From Sphingobium sp. TKS (GTDB lineage: Bacteria; Pseudomonadota; Alphaproteobacteria; Sphingomonadales; Sphingomonadaceae): a stretch of 64,000 bases of DNA. Numbering within the stretch: the first letter of the stretch is position 1; the number at the start of each line of letters is the position of its first letter. The stretch covers positions 11,939 through 75,938 of the forward strand of contig NZ_CP005088.1 in assembly GCF_001563265.1 (NCBI RefSeq), read 5' to 3'. Both the position numbers and the translations under genes were made by a program. Of the stretch, positions 56,605 to 64,000 are shown in pieces. The notes beneath the pieces are model-generated. The model did not search any database. It was given only the letters and a program-made list of their open reading frames with translations, and was not told where the DNA came from.

Positions 56605-56769
56605 ATGGCAGACCAGAATAGAGACAATCAGATGGGCGGCGGCCAACAGGGCGGACAGCCCGGCCAGAAGCCCGACCAGCAGAATCAGCAGGACGAGCAG
56701 CGCCGCCAGCAGGGTGGCGGACAGCAGGAACGTCGCGACGACCAGGATCGCGGCTCTCAGCAGCGCTAA
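56605..56769 (+). CDS. Small Gln/Gly-rich protein
   Basis: 54 residues (MADQNRDNQMGGGQQGG onward, ending RDDQDRGSQQR), with an alternative in-frame ATG at 56596. A GAGAGG site lies 9 bp before the ATG at 56605. It is strongly hydrophilic and low in complexity, surely disordered. Similar short Q/G-rich stress-type proteins are common in sphingomonads. A good terminator follows, so it is a single-gene unit. No function is known. Confidence 0.65.
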   Translation: MADQNRDNQMGGGQQGGQPGQKPDQQNQQDEQRRQQGGGQQERRDDQDRGSQQR

Positions 56770-56790
56770 CTGCACCCTCGTCACGAAGGA

Positions 56791-56819
56791 GGGCCGTCAT
56801 TTTCATGGCGGCCCTTTTT
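56791..56819 (+). terminator. Rho-independent terminator
   Basis: GGGCCGTCAT (56791-56800) pairs with ATGGCGGCCC (56805-56814), with one T-G wobble and loop TTTC, followed by TTTTT. It ends the Q/G-rich gene. Confidence 0.8.
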
Positions 56820-56858
56820 CATGCTATATTTTCTGCCGACATGGCATGGAGGCAGACC

Positions 56859-57011
56859 ATGGAGGATGCTCACAGGGCAGCGGCGCAGGTTGCCGCGCTG
56901 ACCGACGCGCAGTTGATCGCCATTTGGGCCGGCATTCTCGACCCCGAGGAAATAACCGAGGAGCAGCAGGCCGTCATCGACGAGATGGAACGGCGAAACC
57001 TCGATTTCTGA
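56859..57011 (+). CDS. Small hypothetical protein
   Basis: 50 residues from the ATG at 56859 (MEDAHRAAAQVAALTDAQL onward), preceded by GGAGG at the right spacing; earlier in-frame ATGs at 56805 and 56841 lie partly in the terminator. Helical, acidic. It precedes the first SRAP gene by 29 bp. No family recognised. Confidence 0.6.
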   Translation: MEDAHRAAAQVAALTDAQLIAIWAGILDPEEITEEQQAVIDEMERRNLDF

Positions 57012-57040
57012 TAACAGCATGCAGAATCACAGGATAAGGC

Positions 57041-57700
57041 GTGTCGAGGCTTCACACCATCACCGTGGGCGCGGCGGAAGTCGCCAAATATTTTGGCGCC
57101 GACATGCCCGCACCCATCCCACCGGCCAAGGACATCACCGAGGGCGCGGAGGGGATGGTGGTGTTCGAGAATAAGGGGCGCCGCATTCTTCGTGCCGCGA
57201 CCTGGGGTTTCCCGCGCCTCACCCGCGAAATGCGCGAACGGGGCGAAGAGCCAGGCCGCATCGGCCTTGTCGCCGATCTCACCAATCCGATGTGGGAGCA
57301 GATGGCGGTGGACACCCGCTATCGGTGCCTGATCGTGCTCACCCATTTCTCCAATCCCTCCGGCACGCCCGGTGCCATGACCCGCACTTGGTTTTCCGTG
57401 AAGGGGCAGCCGATCATGGCCTGGGCAGGCTTCTGCCGGAACCTGCCGGACCAGGGTCCGGTCTACGCCGGCATGACCATGACGGCCAATGCCGCCATTC
57501 CCCCGACCAACGACCGTATGCCGGTCCTCCTCGATCCAACCGACTATCAGCGCTGGCTCTATGGGTCGATCGAGGACGTGATCGCCTTTCAGTTCAGAGC
57601 GCCGTTCGCCGCCGAACGCATGATCGTCGAGCCGACCGAGGATTTGTGGCGCAGCGGCAAGGCGCCACCCAGCGGAGGCGCGCAACTAGCGCTGCTTTGA
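57041..57700 (+). CDS. SRAP-domain protein without catalytic residues
   Basis: 219 residues from GTG 57041. It aligns from its first residue with the SRAP protein at 57948 (S-R-L-H-T against C-N-L-F-T, then AAEVA in both). SRAP proteins (HMCES/YedK) use Cys2 to cross-link to abasic sites in single-stranded DNA, with Asn, Glu and His nearby. Here Cys2 is Ser, the Asn of NNIADL is absent (GLVADL), the Glu of THFAEAEG is Asn (THFSNPSG), and the His of HDRMP is Asn (TNDRMP). The fold seems kept (WGFPRL, TRTWFSVKGQPIMAWAGF). It is perhaps a non-catalytic DNA-binding partner. Confidence 0.85.
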   Translation: MSRLHTITVGAAEVAKYFGADMPAPIPPAKDITEGAEGMVVFENKGRRILRAATWGFPRLTREMRERGEEPGRIGLVADLTNPMWEQMAVDTRYRCLIVLTHFSNPSGTPGAMTRTWFSVKGQPIMAWAGFCRNLPDQGPVYAGMTMTANAAIPPTNDRMPVLLDPTDYQRWLYGSIEDVIAFQFRAPFAAERMIVEPTEDLWRSGKAPPSGGAQLALL

Positions 57701-57811
57701 AGGGCCGATTGCGTTTGACGCAATCGCAAGCGGGCGCTTCGCATTTGCGGGTCGCGCCACCCGGTGCCACATGCGCCCTGCCTTTCAGGCATCCTCTCCT
57801 AAAACTCAGAA

Positions 57812-57839
57812 GGCCGGTCTTTGGATCGGCCATTTTTTT
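57812..57839 (+). terminator. Rho-independent terminator between SRAP genes
   Basis: GGCCGGTC (57812-57819) pairs with GATCGGCC (57824-57831) with one G-T wobble and loop TTTG, followed by a 7-T run. It separates the two SRAP genes into different transcripts. Confidence 0.8.
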
Positions 57840-57947
57840 GGCTCTCCGCTGCTGATCCCTCCGGTCGACAGATGCCCCCTGCATTGCGCAAACGCGTGCG
57901 TGTGATCGGCAGTTTTCTTGAGGTGTCGCCGGTGTTAGCTTGCGGCC

Positions 57948-58598
57948 ATGTGCAATCTTTTCACGGTCCGCAAATCAGCCGCCGAAGTCGCCGCACATTT
58001 CGGCGTGCCCCTGCCGGTCACCCAGTTCAACGCGCCCGAAGAGGTCTATCCCGGATATCCCGGCATGGTCGTCCGCGAGCAGGATGGCGCTCGCGTCCTG
58101 CAGAGCATGACATGGGGCTGGCCAGTGCGCCTCAAGGGTATGAAGCCTGAATCCAAGCCCAAACCCGTCAACAATATCGCGGATCTGCGCAAATCCTTCT
58201 GGAGCGGCGCTGCACGCAAGCCAGAGTCTCGGTGCTTGATCCCGGTCACCCATTTCGCGGAAGCCGAAGGGTCGAAAGGCGCCAAGACCCGAACCTGGTT
58301 CTCGCTGCACGACCGGCCCATCTTTGCCTGGGCGGGCCTTTGGCGTGACAGCGCCGAGTGGGGACCGGTGTTCTCGGGAGCAATGACCGACTGCAATGAG
58401 GCGATCCGCCCGATCCACGATCGAATGCCGGTCCTGCTTCATGAGGCTGAATATGACCAGTGGCTCCACGGCAGCTTCGATGACATCTGCGCTTTTCAGG
58501 AGCGCTGCTTCCCTGACGAACTGATCGCCATGGAGCGGACGAGCGAGCCATGGAACAAGCCGCGCGCCTCGGCATCCACTGCCGCGACGTTGCTGTGA
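57948..58598 (+). CDS. SRAP-domain protein (HMCES/YedK family), catalytic
   Basis: 216 residues. The protein starts MCNLF, giving Cys2 as free N-terminal nucleophile once Met is removed. Other expected residues are present: Asn in VNNIADL, Glu in THFAEAEG and His in IHDRMP. It should form a stable thiazolidine link with abasic sites in single-stranded DNA and shield them from cleavage. The WGWPVRL and RTWFSLHDRPIFAWAGLW motifs are typical. It follows a terminator; a small DUF6961-like gene overlaps its end. It is close to, but not in an operon with, the SOS polymerase genes. Confidence 0.92.
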   Translation: MCNLFTVRKSAAEVAAHFGVPLPVTQFNAPEEVYPGYPGMVVREQDGARVLQSMTWGWPVRLKGMKPESKPKPVNNIADLRKSFWSGAARKPESRCLIPVTHFAEAEGSKGAKTRTWFSLHDRPIFAWAGLWRDSAEWGPVFSGAMTDCNEAIRPIHDRMPVLLHEAEYDQWLHGSFDDICAFQERCFPDELIAMERTSEPWNKPRASASTAATLL

Positions 58599-58789
58599 CG
58601 GCGGAGCTGGAACGCTGGGCCGAAGCCCTCGCCATCGAGCGTCGCTTTGGCGAACAGGCGACCCAGCATATTGCCGAACGCATCACCGCGCTCGCGGTAG
58701 CAGGCGACGATGCGGGAGTGGCCCGCTGGATCGCGATCGCCGACCGCTTCGATCAGCTTCGGGATCGTCCAGATGGGCTCCTCCAATAA
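58595..58789 (+). CDS. DUF6961-like small protein
   Basis: 64 residues from GTG 58595, which overlaps the SRAP stop by 4 nt (GTGA); an ATG at 58550 in frame would overlap by 49 nt. The sequence (ERWAEALAIERRFGEQATQHIAERITALAVAGD) fits the short helical DUF6961 family seen near SOS-associated genes in sphingomonads. Coupled translation with the SRAP protein suggests a shared role. Function unknown. Confidence 0.65.
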   Translation: MTAELERWAEALAIERRFGEQATQHIAERITALAVAGDDAGVARWIAIADRFDQLRDRPDGLLQ

Positions 58790-58972
58790 TATGTGACAGT
58801 CCGATTGGAACGGGTTGAGGAATGGCAAGCTCGCAATCTGTCGGCAACCATCCGGTGCAGGCGCTCGAAGGCCTTCCACGAAGCTGCGGCCGGAATGGCG
58901 CTAATCCGGCGATCGCCCTGCCCAATGCGTGGCCGCTGGACAGAATCAGCCGGCGGCACATAGACGATCGAC

Positions 58973-59395
58973 ATGCCCCAGGAACTCAGCCTCGTCGTCG
59001 TTGGCGCGTTGCACCCCAATGCCGATGGATCGAACCGGCTCTTTGAAATACGGATGCTCAATCCTGGTGATGCCATTCGACTGGAACTCGATCCCACAAA
59101 CAAGGCCGATCCCAGCGCTGTATCGGTGCATTCGGCTCGCGGGTATCAGATCGGCTATCTAAGTGCGGATCGCTGTGGATGGGTCGGAGGCAAAATCCGA
59201 CAGGGCCAGGATATACGCGCGATCTTCCAGCAGGCGACCAGGGATGGCGCGGTGATCCGCGTCCATCTCGATGGGCAGGAGCCCACTCTGCCTCCGCCGC
59301 CAATTGAGCCGGTGGCGCCGAAACTCGGCGCACCGATCTACGAGGGTGATCCAGATTCCGGATTTTGGCCCGATTATATCCCGCCCGACGAATAA
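58973..59395 (+). CDS. HIRAN-domain protein
   Basis: 140 residues. The first 90 residues have the HIRAN pattern: a start strand LVVVGALHPNADGSNR, then PGDAIRLELDPTNKADPSAVSVHS and RGYQIGYLSADRCGWV. The C terminus is proline-rich and acidic. HIRAN domains, as in HLTF and Rad5, bind 3' ends of single-stranded DNA at stalled forks; stand-alone versions occur in bacteria. The gene is just before the Tn3 transposon and close to SRAP and imuAB genes, so a role in DNA damage tolerance is plausible, though unproven. Confidence 0.82.
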   Translation: MPQELSLVVVGALHPNADGSNRLFEIRMLNPGDAIRLELDPTNKADPSAVSVHSARGYQIGYLSADRCGWVGGKIRQGQDIRAIFQQATRDGAVIRVHLDGQEPTLPPPPIEPVAPKLGAPIYEGDPDSGFWPDYIPPDE

Positions 59396-59456
59396 TCACG
59401 CCTCGCGAAATCAGCTTGTCAAAGGGGTGACTGCACGAAAGTGACTTATCTGCACG

Positions 59457-60050
59457 CTAAGAGCGAACGGACCGGGAACGCTGGGACTTTGTGTTCTTCT
59501 CCGTGGCTTCGAGGGCTTTGTAGAGGGCGGTTTTGCCGATCTTGAGGCGCGCGGCGGCCTCGCGAACTGTGAGGCCGGAAGCGATATGTTCGCGCGCCTT
59601 GCGGAGCTTGTCAGGTGTGACCACTGGCCGCCGCCCACCGGGGCGACCTCGCTCGCGAGCGGCCTTGAGGCCTGCATGGGTGCGCTCCCGGATCAGATCG
59701 CGCTCAAACTGGGCAAGCGAGCCGAAGATGTTGAACACCAGCATCCCGCCCGAAGTGGTGGTGTCGATGTTCTCGGTGAGCGAGCGGAACCCGATACCTC
59801 GCGTCGCTAGCTCGCCGACCTTCTCAATCAGATGGCTCATCGAGCGCCCAAGACGGTCGAGTTTCCAAACCACCAGCGTGTCGCCGCTGCGCAGATAGGC
59901 GAGCGCCTCGGCCAGGCCGGGCCGATCGGCTTTTGCACCAGATGCGTGATCGTCGAATATCCGGTCGCACCCGGCCGCGTTCAGCGCGTCGAGCTGGAGT
60001 GAGAGCTTCTGGTCTGCCGTCGAGACGCGCGCATAGCCGATCAACGCCAC
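59457..60050 (-). CDS. tnpR: Serine resolvase TnpR of Tn3-family transposon A
   Basis: 197 residues from GTG 60050 ([19 protein letters not shown]), the normal resolvase length; an ATG at 60131 would add 27 residues but run through the probable res site. It has the catalytic Ser in [14 protein letters not shown] and the C-terminal HTH ([21 protein letters not shown]). It resolves cointegrates at res and controls tnpR/tnpA expression. Its C-terminal half is repeated without change at 37037-37480. Confidence 0.92.
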   Translation of the reverse strand: MALIGYARVSTADQKLSLQLDALNAAGCDRIFDDHASGAKADRPGLAEALAYLRSGDTLVVWKLDRLGRSMSHLIEKVGELATRGIGFRSLTENIDTTTSGGMLVFNIFGSLAQFERDLIRERTHAGLKAARERGRPGGRRPVVTPDKLRKAREHIASGLTVREAAARLKIGKTALYKALEATEKNTKSQRSRSVRS

Positions 60051-60189
60051 ATGCAGCCCAATCCTGTCCGTTTTCCCATCATTATCTGATCTTGTCCGAA
60101 TCGCCGTTATAGGTCCAGAGTTAACGGACATATTCCTGCTGGCCGCCAGAGGACCGTCTGACGGACAAGGACGCGGAAGGAGATAGTGC
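60051..60189. promoter_or_regulatory. Probable res site between tnpR and tnpA
   Basis: The gap holds repeated TGTCCG half-sites: TGTCCGTT near 60066 and AACGGACA at about 60123-60130 are inverted partners, with further TGTCCG and GGACCG-like motifs. This is the expected place for resolvase subsites and the divergent promoters. Confidence 0.55.
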
Positions 60190-63147
60190 TTGGCGAGACG
60201 GCGACTGGTGAGCGCGGAAATCTGGGCAGGGCATTATGGCGCGCCGCTCGATGAGCGCGAGATTGCGCGGCACTATACGCTGACCGGTGACGACCTGGAA
60301 ATTGTCGGCCGCCGTCGCGGCGATGCCACCCGGCTCGGCTACGCGATGCTCCTACTCTATATGAGATGGCCTGGCCGTGCGCTGGAAGCGGGTGAAGTCC
60401 CGCCCGCTCCTGTGCTCGCCTATGTGGCGCAGCAACTCGGCGTCGCGCCCGAAGCCTTCGCGGACTATGCCCATCGGGACCAGACCCGTCGCGAACATCT
60501 CGTTGAAATCCGACGATCGCACGGGTTCAGGATTTTCGACCGCAAGGCTTTCCACGAAGTTGTCGCATTCTCGATCCCGATCGCACAGACCATCGTCCAC
60601 CCCGGCCAGATGGCGGGGGTCATCGTTGACGAACTTCGGCGCCGGCAGATCCTCCTGCCTTCTTCATCGGTTCTCGAAGCGGTACTCCGGCGTGCTCGCC
60701 AGCAGGCCGAACAGCTTACCTATGAAGTGCTCACGAACGGCCTGCGGCCCGATACGCTGCAGGGGCTGGACGATCTGCTGGCCCGACGAACAGGGCAAGC
60801 CGCGACATGGCTATCCTGGCTGCGCAATGCACCACAGTCGCCGGCAGCGCGCAACATCCTACGCCTGATCGAACGGCTCACTCATATCCGCGCGCTGGAT
60901 CTCGATCGCGCCCGTGCCGACATGATCCCGGCTTTGACTTTTGACAGGCTGGCGGACGAAGGCAGCCGGATCACACCCCAGCACCTTGGCGAACTCAATG
61001 CCCTGCGCCGCCATGCGACGCTGGCGGCGCAGGGCATCCGTCTTGAGGAAAGCCTGACCGATGCCACCCTGACGATGTTCGACAAGCTGTTGGGCAGCAT
61101 GTCGCGTCGCGCCGAGAACCGGACCCGTGACAAAGCCCTCAAGACGGTGCGCGAGTTGCAAGGCCATCTCCGGACGCTCACAGGGTCTTGCCGCATTCTC
61201 ATCGAAGCGCGCACCAACGGTGTGGACTCTCTGGCGCAGATCGAGGCGCTGGATTGGCAGCGCTTCGCCGTGGCGGTCGCGCGGGCCGAAGTACTCGGGC
61301 GACCGGAAACCGTCGATCGCACCGCTGAATTGATCGAGCGGCATCGCACGGTGAAGCTCTTTGCCGGTGCCTTTCTCAACACCTTCGAATTTCGCGGCGC
61401 CGGTGCGGTGCAGGGACTCCTGTCGGCGCTTACCATCATCGCGGAGCTATACCGGACCGGCAAACGGCGCTTGCCTGATCGCGTGCCGCTGCGCTTTGTG
61501 CCCTCCGCATGGCGGCCGTTCGTCCTGCGGGACGGCATCGTCGATCGCGCCGCCTATGAACTATGCGCCTTGTCCCAGCTACGGGAGCGGTTGCGAGCGG
61601 GAGACATATGGGTCTCGGGAAGCCGCCAGTTCCGCGATTTCGATAGCTACCTCATCCCGCCGGCCACCTTCGACGCGCTTCGCGAGAAGGGGCCGTTGCC
61701 GCTCGCCATCGAAACGGACTTCGATCGTCATATCGAGGAAAGGCGCGCCAGGCTCGACACGGCGATCGAACAGGTGACGGTCCTCGCCCGACAGGGCGAG
61801 CTGCCCCAGGTCAGGCTTGACGAAAGCGGCCTTATCATCTCGCCGCTGAAAGCGGCAACGCCACCCGCCACCGAGATTGCCCGTCGCGCTGCCTATGACC
61901 GACTGCCGCGCGTGAAGATCACCGATCTCCTGCTTGAGGTCGATGCCTGGACCGGGTTCAGCGAATGCTTCATCCATCGGCGTTCGGGCCGGGAGGCCGA
62001 CGACCGCAATGCGCTGCTCACCGTCATCCTTGCCGATGGCATCAATCTCGGCCTCACACGCATGGCGGAAACCTGCCGAGGCGCAAGCCTGCGCCAGCTC
62101 GCCCATCTCCACGACTGGCACATCAGCGAGGCCGCCTATGGTGAAGCGCTGGGAAGGCTGATCGACGCCCATCGCGCCATGCCGCTCGCCGCGCTGTGGG
62201 GAGACGGCACCACCTCGTCGAGCGACGGACAGCAATTCCATGCCGGGGGCCGTGGCGCCGCAATCGGCGACATCAACGCGCGCAGCGGCAACGAACCGGG
62301 CGTTGCCTTCTACACCCATGTCTCGGATCGATATGACCCCTTCGCGACCCGGGTAATCGCGGCGACCGCCGGCGAAGCTCCCTATGTGCTGGATGGCTTG
62401 CTGTATCAGCAGACCGGCCTGACAATCGAGGAGCACTACACCGATACAGGCGGTGCATCGGACCATGTGTTCGGCCTTATGCCCTTCTTCGGCTACCGCT
62501 TCGCGCCGCGCCTGCGCGACATCAAGCAGCGTCGTTTGCACCTCCTTCCCGGCCAGGAAGCCGGCCCCTTGCTTGCCGGCATGACGGCCGAACCGATCGC
62601 ATTGGGTCATGTCGCGGCGCATTGGGATGAACTGCTGCGGTTCGCCACATCGATACGCACCGGCACCGCCACCGCTTCGGCGATGCTTCGCCGCCTGTCC
62701 GCCTATCCGCGACAGAACGGACTGGCCCTCGCGATGCGCGAGCTGGGCCGCCTCGAACGCTCGATCTTCATGCTCGACTGGCTGCGCGACATTGATCTGC
62801 GCCGGCGTACCCAGGCGGGCCTCAACAAGGGCGAGGCCCGCAACGCGCTCGCACGCGCGCTCTTCTTCAACCAGCTCGGCGAATTGCGTGATCGGCGGTT
62901 CGAGAACCAGACCTATCGCGCCTCCGGCCTCAACCTGCTCGTCGCCGCCATCATCCTGTGGAACACCCGCTATCTCGAAGTGGCGCTGGCTGATATCGGC
63001 ACGCCCGACGAAATCGCACGTCACGTCGCGCCATTGGGCTGGGAACATATCTCGCTCACCGGCGACTATAGCTGGAATGTTGAAGATCGGCCCGATCCGG
63101 ATGTCCTGCGGCCACTGCGCGCCATCAGTTCGTTGCTCGCCGCGTAA
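60190..63147 (+). CDS. tnpA: Tn3-family transposase
   Basis: 985 residues from TTG 60190 behind GGAG. The N-terminal DNA-binding region ([25 protein letters not shown]) is followed by the long linker and the DDE catalytic core ([18 protein letters not shown] with Asp, then [47 protein letters not shown]) and the end [14 protein letters not shown]. Frame intact. It belongs to a different Tn3 subgroup from the split tnpA at 38.5-44 kb. It makes cointegrates between donor and target replicons. Confidence 0.95.
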   Translation: MARRRLVSAEIWAGHYGAPLDEREIARHYTLTGDDLEIVGRRRGDATRLGYAMLLLYMRWPGRALEAGEVPPAPVLAYVAQQLGVAPEAFADYAHRDQTRREHLVEIRRSHGFRIFDRKAFHEVVAFSIPIAQTIVHPGQMAGVIVDELRRRQILLPSSSVLEAVLRRARQQAEQLTYEVLTNGLRPDTLQGLDDLLARRTGQAATWLSWLRNAPQSPAARNILRLIERLTHIRALDLDRARADMIPALTFDRLADEGSRITPQHLGELNALRRHATLAAQGIRLEESLTDATLTMFDKLLGSMSRRAENRTRDKALKTVRELQGHLRTLTGSCRILIEARTNGVDSLAQIEALDWQRFAVAVARAEVLGRPETVDRTAELIERHRTVKLFAGAFLNTFEFRGAGAVQGLLSALTIIAELYRTGKRRLPDRVPLRFVPSAWRPFVLRDGIVDRAAYELCALSQLRERLRAGDIWVSGSRQFRDFDSYLIPPATFDALREKGPLPLAIETDFDRHIEERRARLDTAIEQVTVLARQGELPQVRLDESGLIISPLKAATPPATEIARRAAYDRLPRVKITDLLLEVDAWTGFSECFIHRRSGREADDRNALLTVILADGINLGLTRMAETCRGASLRQLAHLHDWHISEAAYGEALGRLIDAHRAMPLAALWGDGTTSSSDGQQFHAGGRGAAIGDINARSGNEPGVAFYTHVSDRYDPFATRVIAATAGEAPYVLDGLLYQQTGLTIEEHYTDTGGASDHVFGLMPFFGYRFAPRLRDIKQRRLHLLPGQEAGPLLAGMTAEPIALGHVAAHWDELLRFATSIRTGTATASAMLRRLSAYPRQNGLALAMRELGRLERSIFMLDWLRDIDLRRRTQAGLNKGEARNALARALFFNQLGELRDRRFENQTYRASGLNLLVAAIILWNTRYLEVALADIGTPDEIARHVAPLGWEHISLTGDYSWNVEDRPDPDVLRPLRAISSLLAA

Positions 63148-63204
63148 CGTTCACCATACGTTCGCGCTTAGCGTGCGGATGCGTCACTTTCGTGTAGTCA
63201 CCCC

Positions 63205-63747
63205 ATAAAACGCACTTCCGTGTCGTCGCGCGCGATCGTGCGAGGATCTAGCTTCCAAAAAATCGGCCGCCTAGGAAGCCCGTAGAGCGGCATCGGGCGC
63301 TCGACCTCTCCAACCCTGCCGAACGCTCAGAATGACGCCCAGCGGCCCGGAAATCGCCCCTGCCGCGACGTTTCCGCCTCCCCTGCCCTCTCGGCTTGAT
63401 CGCTGCCCTATCCGCCTGGCTTTTCTGGAAAGCCAATTGCGACGGTGCCGCTGGCGCTGTGGTCGCGGCAGGGGCGCAGCGTTTAAACGATCCCTAATCC
63501 AACAAAAAGCGTGCCGGCGAAGCCGGCTCATCATGGGGGATGCCGGGTGGGAGGATCGCAAAGCGATCCGGGGCGGCCGCAGGCCGCGAGCCGGCGGGGG
63601 CGAAGCCCCCAAGAGGCGGCGCTTTTCTTCCCTCTGACCGTGCTTCAAGCACTGCGCCAGTGAGTCGCGCTGCCTCTGTCCCGATTTCCGGGACAGGTTG
63701 TCCGATCTGGCGGGATGCTGGTGGGTGAAACCACGTCGCGGCAAAAG
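63205..63747. other. Intergenic stretch before oriV 2
   Basis: No convincing gene. It contains a GTTTAAAC palindrome (63480-63487) and a G/C-rich stretch with several short hairpins (for example around GGGGGCGAAGCCCCC at 63596-63610). A leftward frame of 157 codons is Arg/Pro/Ser-rich and looks spurious. Confidence 0.5.
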
Positions 63748-63756
63748 TTATCCACA
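63748..63756 (+). promoter_or_regulatory. DnaA box TTATCCACA at oriV 2
   Basis: Perfect DnaA nonamer, 109 bp before the second iteron array, separated from it by an AT-rich stretch. Confidence 0.75.
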
Positions 63757-64000
63757 GGGCGGCCTAGTGTTAATATATGGGTTAAAGAGTCGTGTTACGG
63801 GATTTTGGCGTCTCCGTAAGATACTGAATATAATAGTGAAATCGGCCATTTTTTGGCCTTGGGCGTCAACGGAACCCCGAATCCGGTGACTCCAGAACCC
63901 CGAATCTGCGTCAACGAAACCCCGAATCGTCGGCGAGCGTCAATGAAACCCCGAACTTTTTCGTTGCGTCAATGAAACCCCGAATCTACGGTGGCCGTCA
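63757..64000 (+). other. Plasmid replication origin 2 (oriV), continues past window
   Basis: An AT-rich stretch (63770-63860) followed by iterons with consensus GTCAAYGAAACCCCGAATC at 63865, 63887 (degenerate), 63910, 63939 and 63968, and the beginning of another at 63997. The last four starts are 29 bp apart. The sequence differs from the iterons at 44.3 kb, so it belongs to another initiator, expected to the right of the window. Confidence 0.8.
63865..64000 (+). repeat. Iteron array 2
   Basis: At least five direct copies of GTCAAYGAAACCCCGAATC or close variants, with the array cut by the window end. Period 29 bp in the right part, about 22-23 bp in the left part. Confidence 0.88.

Larger units (their letters stand above)
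37004..63204. mobile_element. Putative Tn3-mediated cointegrate (inserted replicon)
   Basis: Both borders are outer ends of the same Tn3-family transposon in direct orientation, and both are flanked by ATAAA. Between them lies a replicon with oriV, repA and parA. This is the layout of a replicative-transposition cointegrate, with the left transposon copy later truncated. Confidence 0.7.
59424..63204 (+). mobile_element. Tn3-family transposon A, complete
   Basis: 3781 bp with inverted ends GGGGTGACTRCACGAAAGTG at both sides (about 38 bp with a few mismatches). It carries only divergent tnpR and tnpA and a res region between them. The left flanking pentamer is TCAAA, the right ATAAA; the right one matches the left flank of the truncated copy at 37004. 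Confidence 0.95.

Noticed and set aside
59424..63204. Simple independent insertion of transposon A
   Set aside because: Its own flanks (TCAAA and ATAAA) do not match, whereas the right flank matches the left flank of the truncated copy at 37004; a cointegrate explains both.
63271..63744. Leftward 157-codon frame before oriV 2
   Set aside because: Low-complexity Arg/Ser/Pro content and hairpin-rich DNA; no sign of a real protein.

Overview
The window is a mosaic of plasmid DNA from a GC-rich alphaproteobacterium, most likely a sphingomonad (Sphingobium, Novosphingobium or Sphingomonas type). The evidence is the Ti-like TraA relaxase with an adjacent TraG operon, a Rep_3-type initiator with iterons, alphaproteobacterial LexA boxes (GTTC-N7-GTTC) in front of imuA and dnaE2, TonB receptors next to SDR, acyl-CoA dehydrogenase and EthD catabolic genes, and five complete IS6100 copies.

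Layout. 1-3.1 kb: end of an xdhC-type gene, a molybdopterin-binding protein and glutathione reductase. 3.2-12 kb: a catabolic cluster (acyl-CoA dehydrogenase, SDRs, SnoaL-like protein, flavoprotein, TonB-receptor remnant, EthD protein) broken by IS6100; four of its promoter regions carry the same inverted repeat ACCA-NN-TGGT. 12.7-27 kb: accessory and IS-rich DNA with a damaged efflux outer-membrane gene, vapBC, a tyrosine recombinase, IS630, IS701 and IS21 remnants, IS256, a truncated tetR and an intact TonB-dependent receptor. 27.4-36.7 kb: a conjugation block with an XRE regulator, a DUF6118 protein, traA, a candidate oriT, traC/traD, small genes, an NT-HEPN protein, a SIMPL lipoprotein and traG. 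37.0-63.2 kb: a segment bounded by Tn3-family ends. It holds a Tn3 transposon interrupted by an IS21 element, an iteron origin with repA, a parA/RHH pair, a truncated phosphoesterase, the SOS mutagenesis genes imuA-imuB and dnaE2, two SRAP (HMCES/YedK-like) proteins of which one has lost its catalytic residues, a HIRAN protein, and a complete Tn3-family transposon. 63.2-64 kb: a second origin-like region with a different iteron family.

The main structural reading is that 37004-63204 is a Tn3 cointegrate. One replicon (repA, parA, imuAB/dnaE2) appears to have been inserted into a second, conjugative replicon. The outer transposon ends are flanked by the same pentamer ATAAA. The left transposon copy has since been truncated, losing res and tnpA, so TnpR could no longer resolve the structure. 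Two iteron families, and a GTTTAAAC motif noticed only outside the inserted part, fit this reading.

Several genes are broken at IS6100 borders or by small indels: flavoprotein, TonB-receptor fragment, efflux gene, tetR, phosphoesterase, and one SDR with two 1-nt losses.
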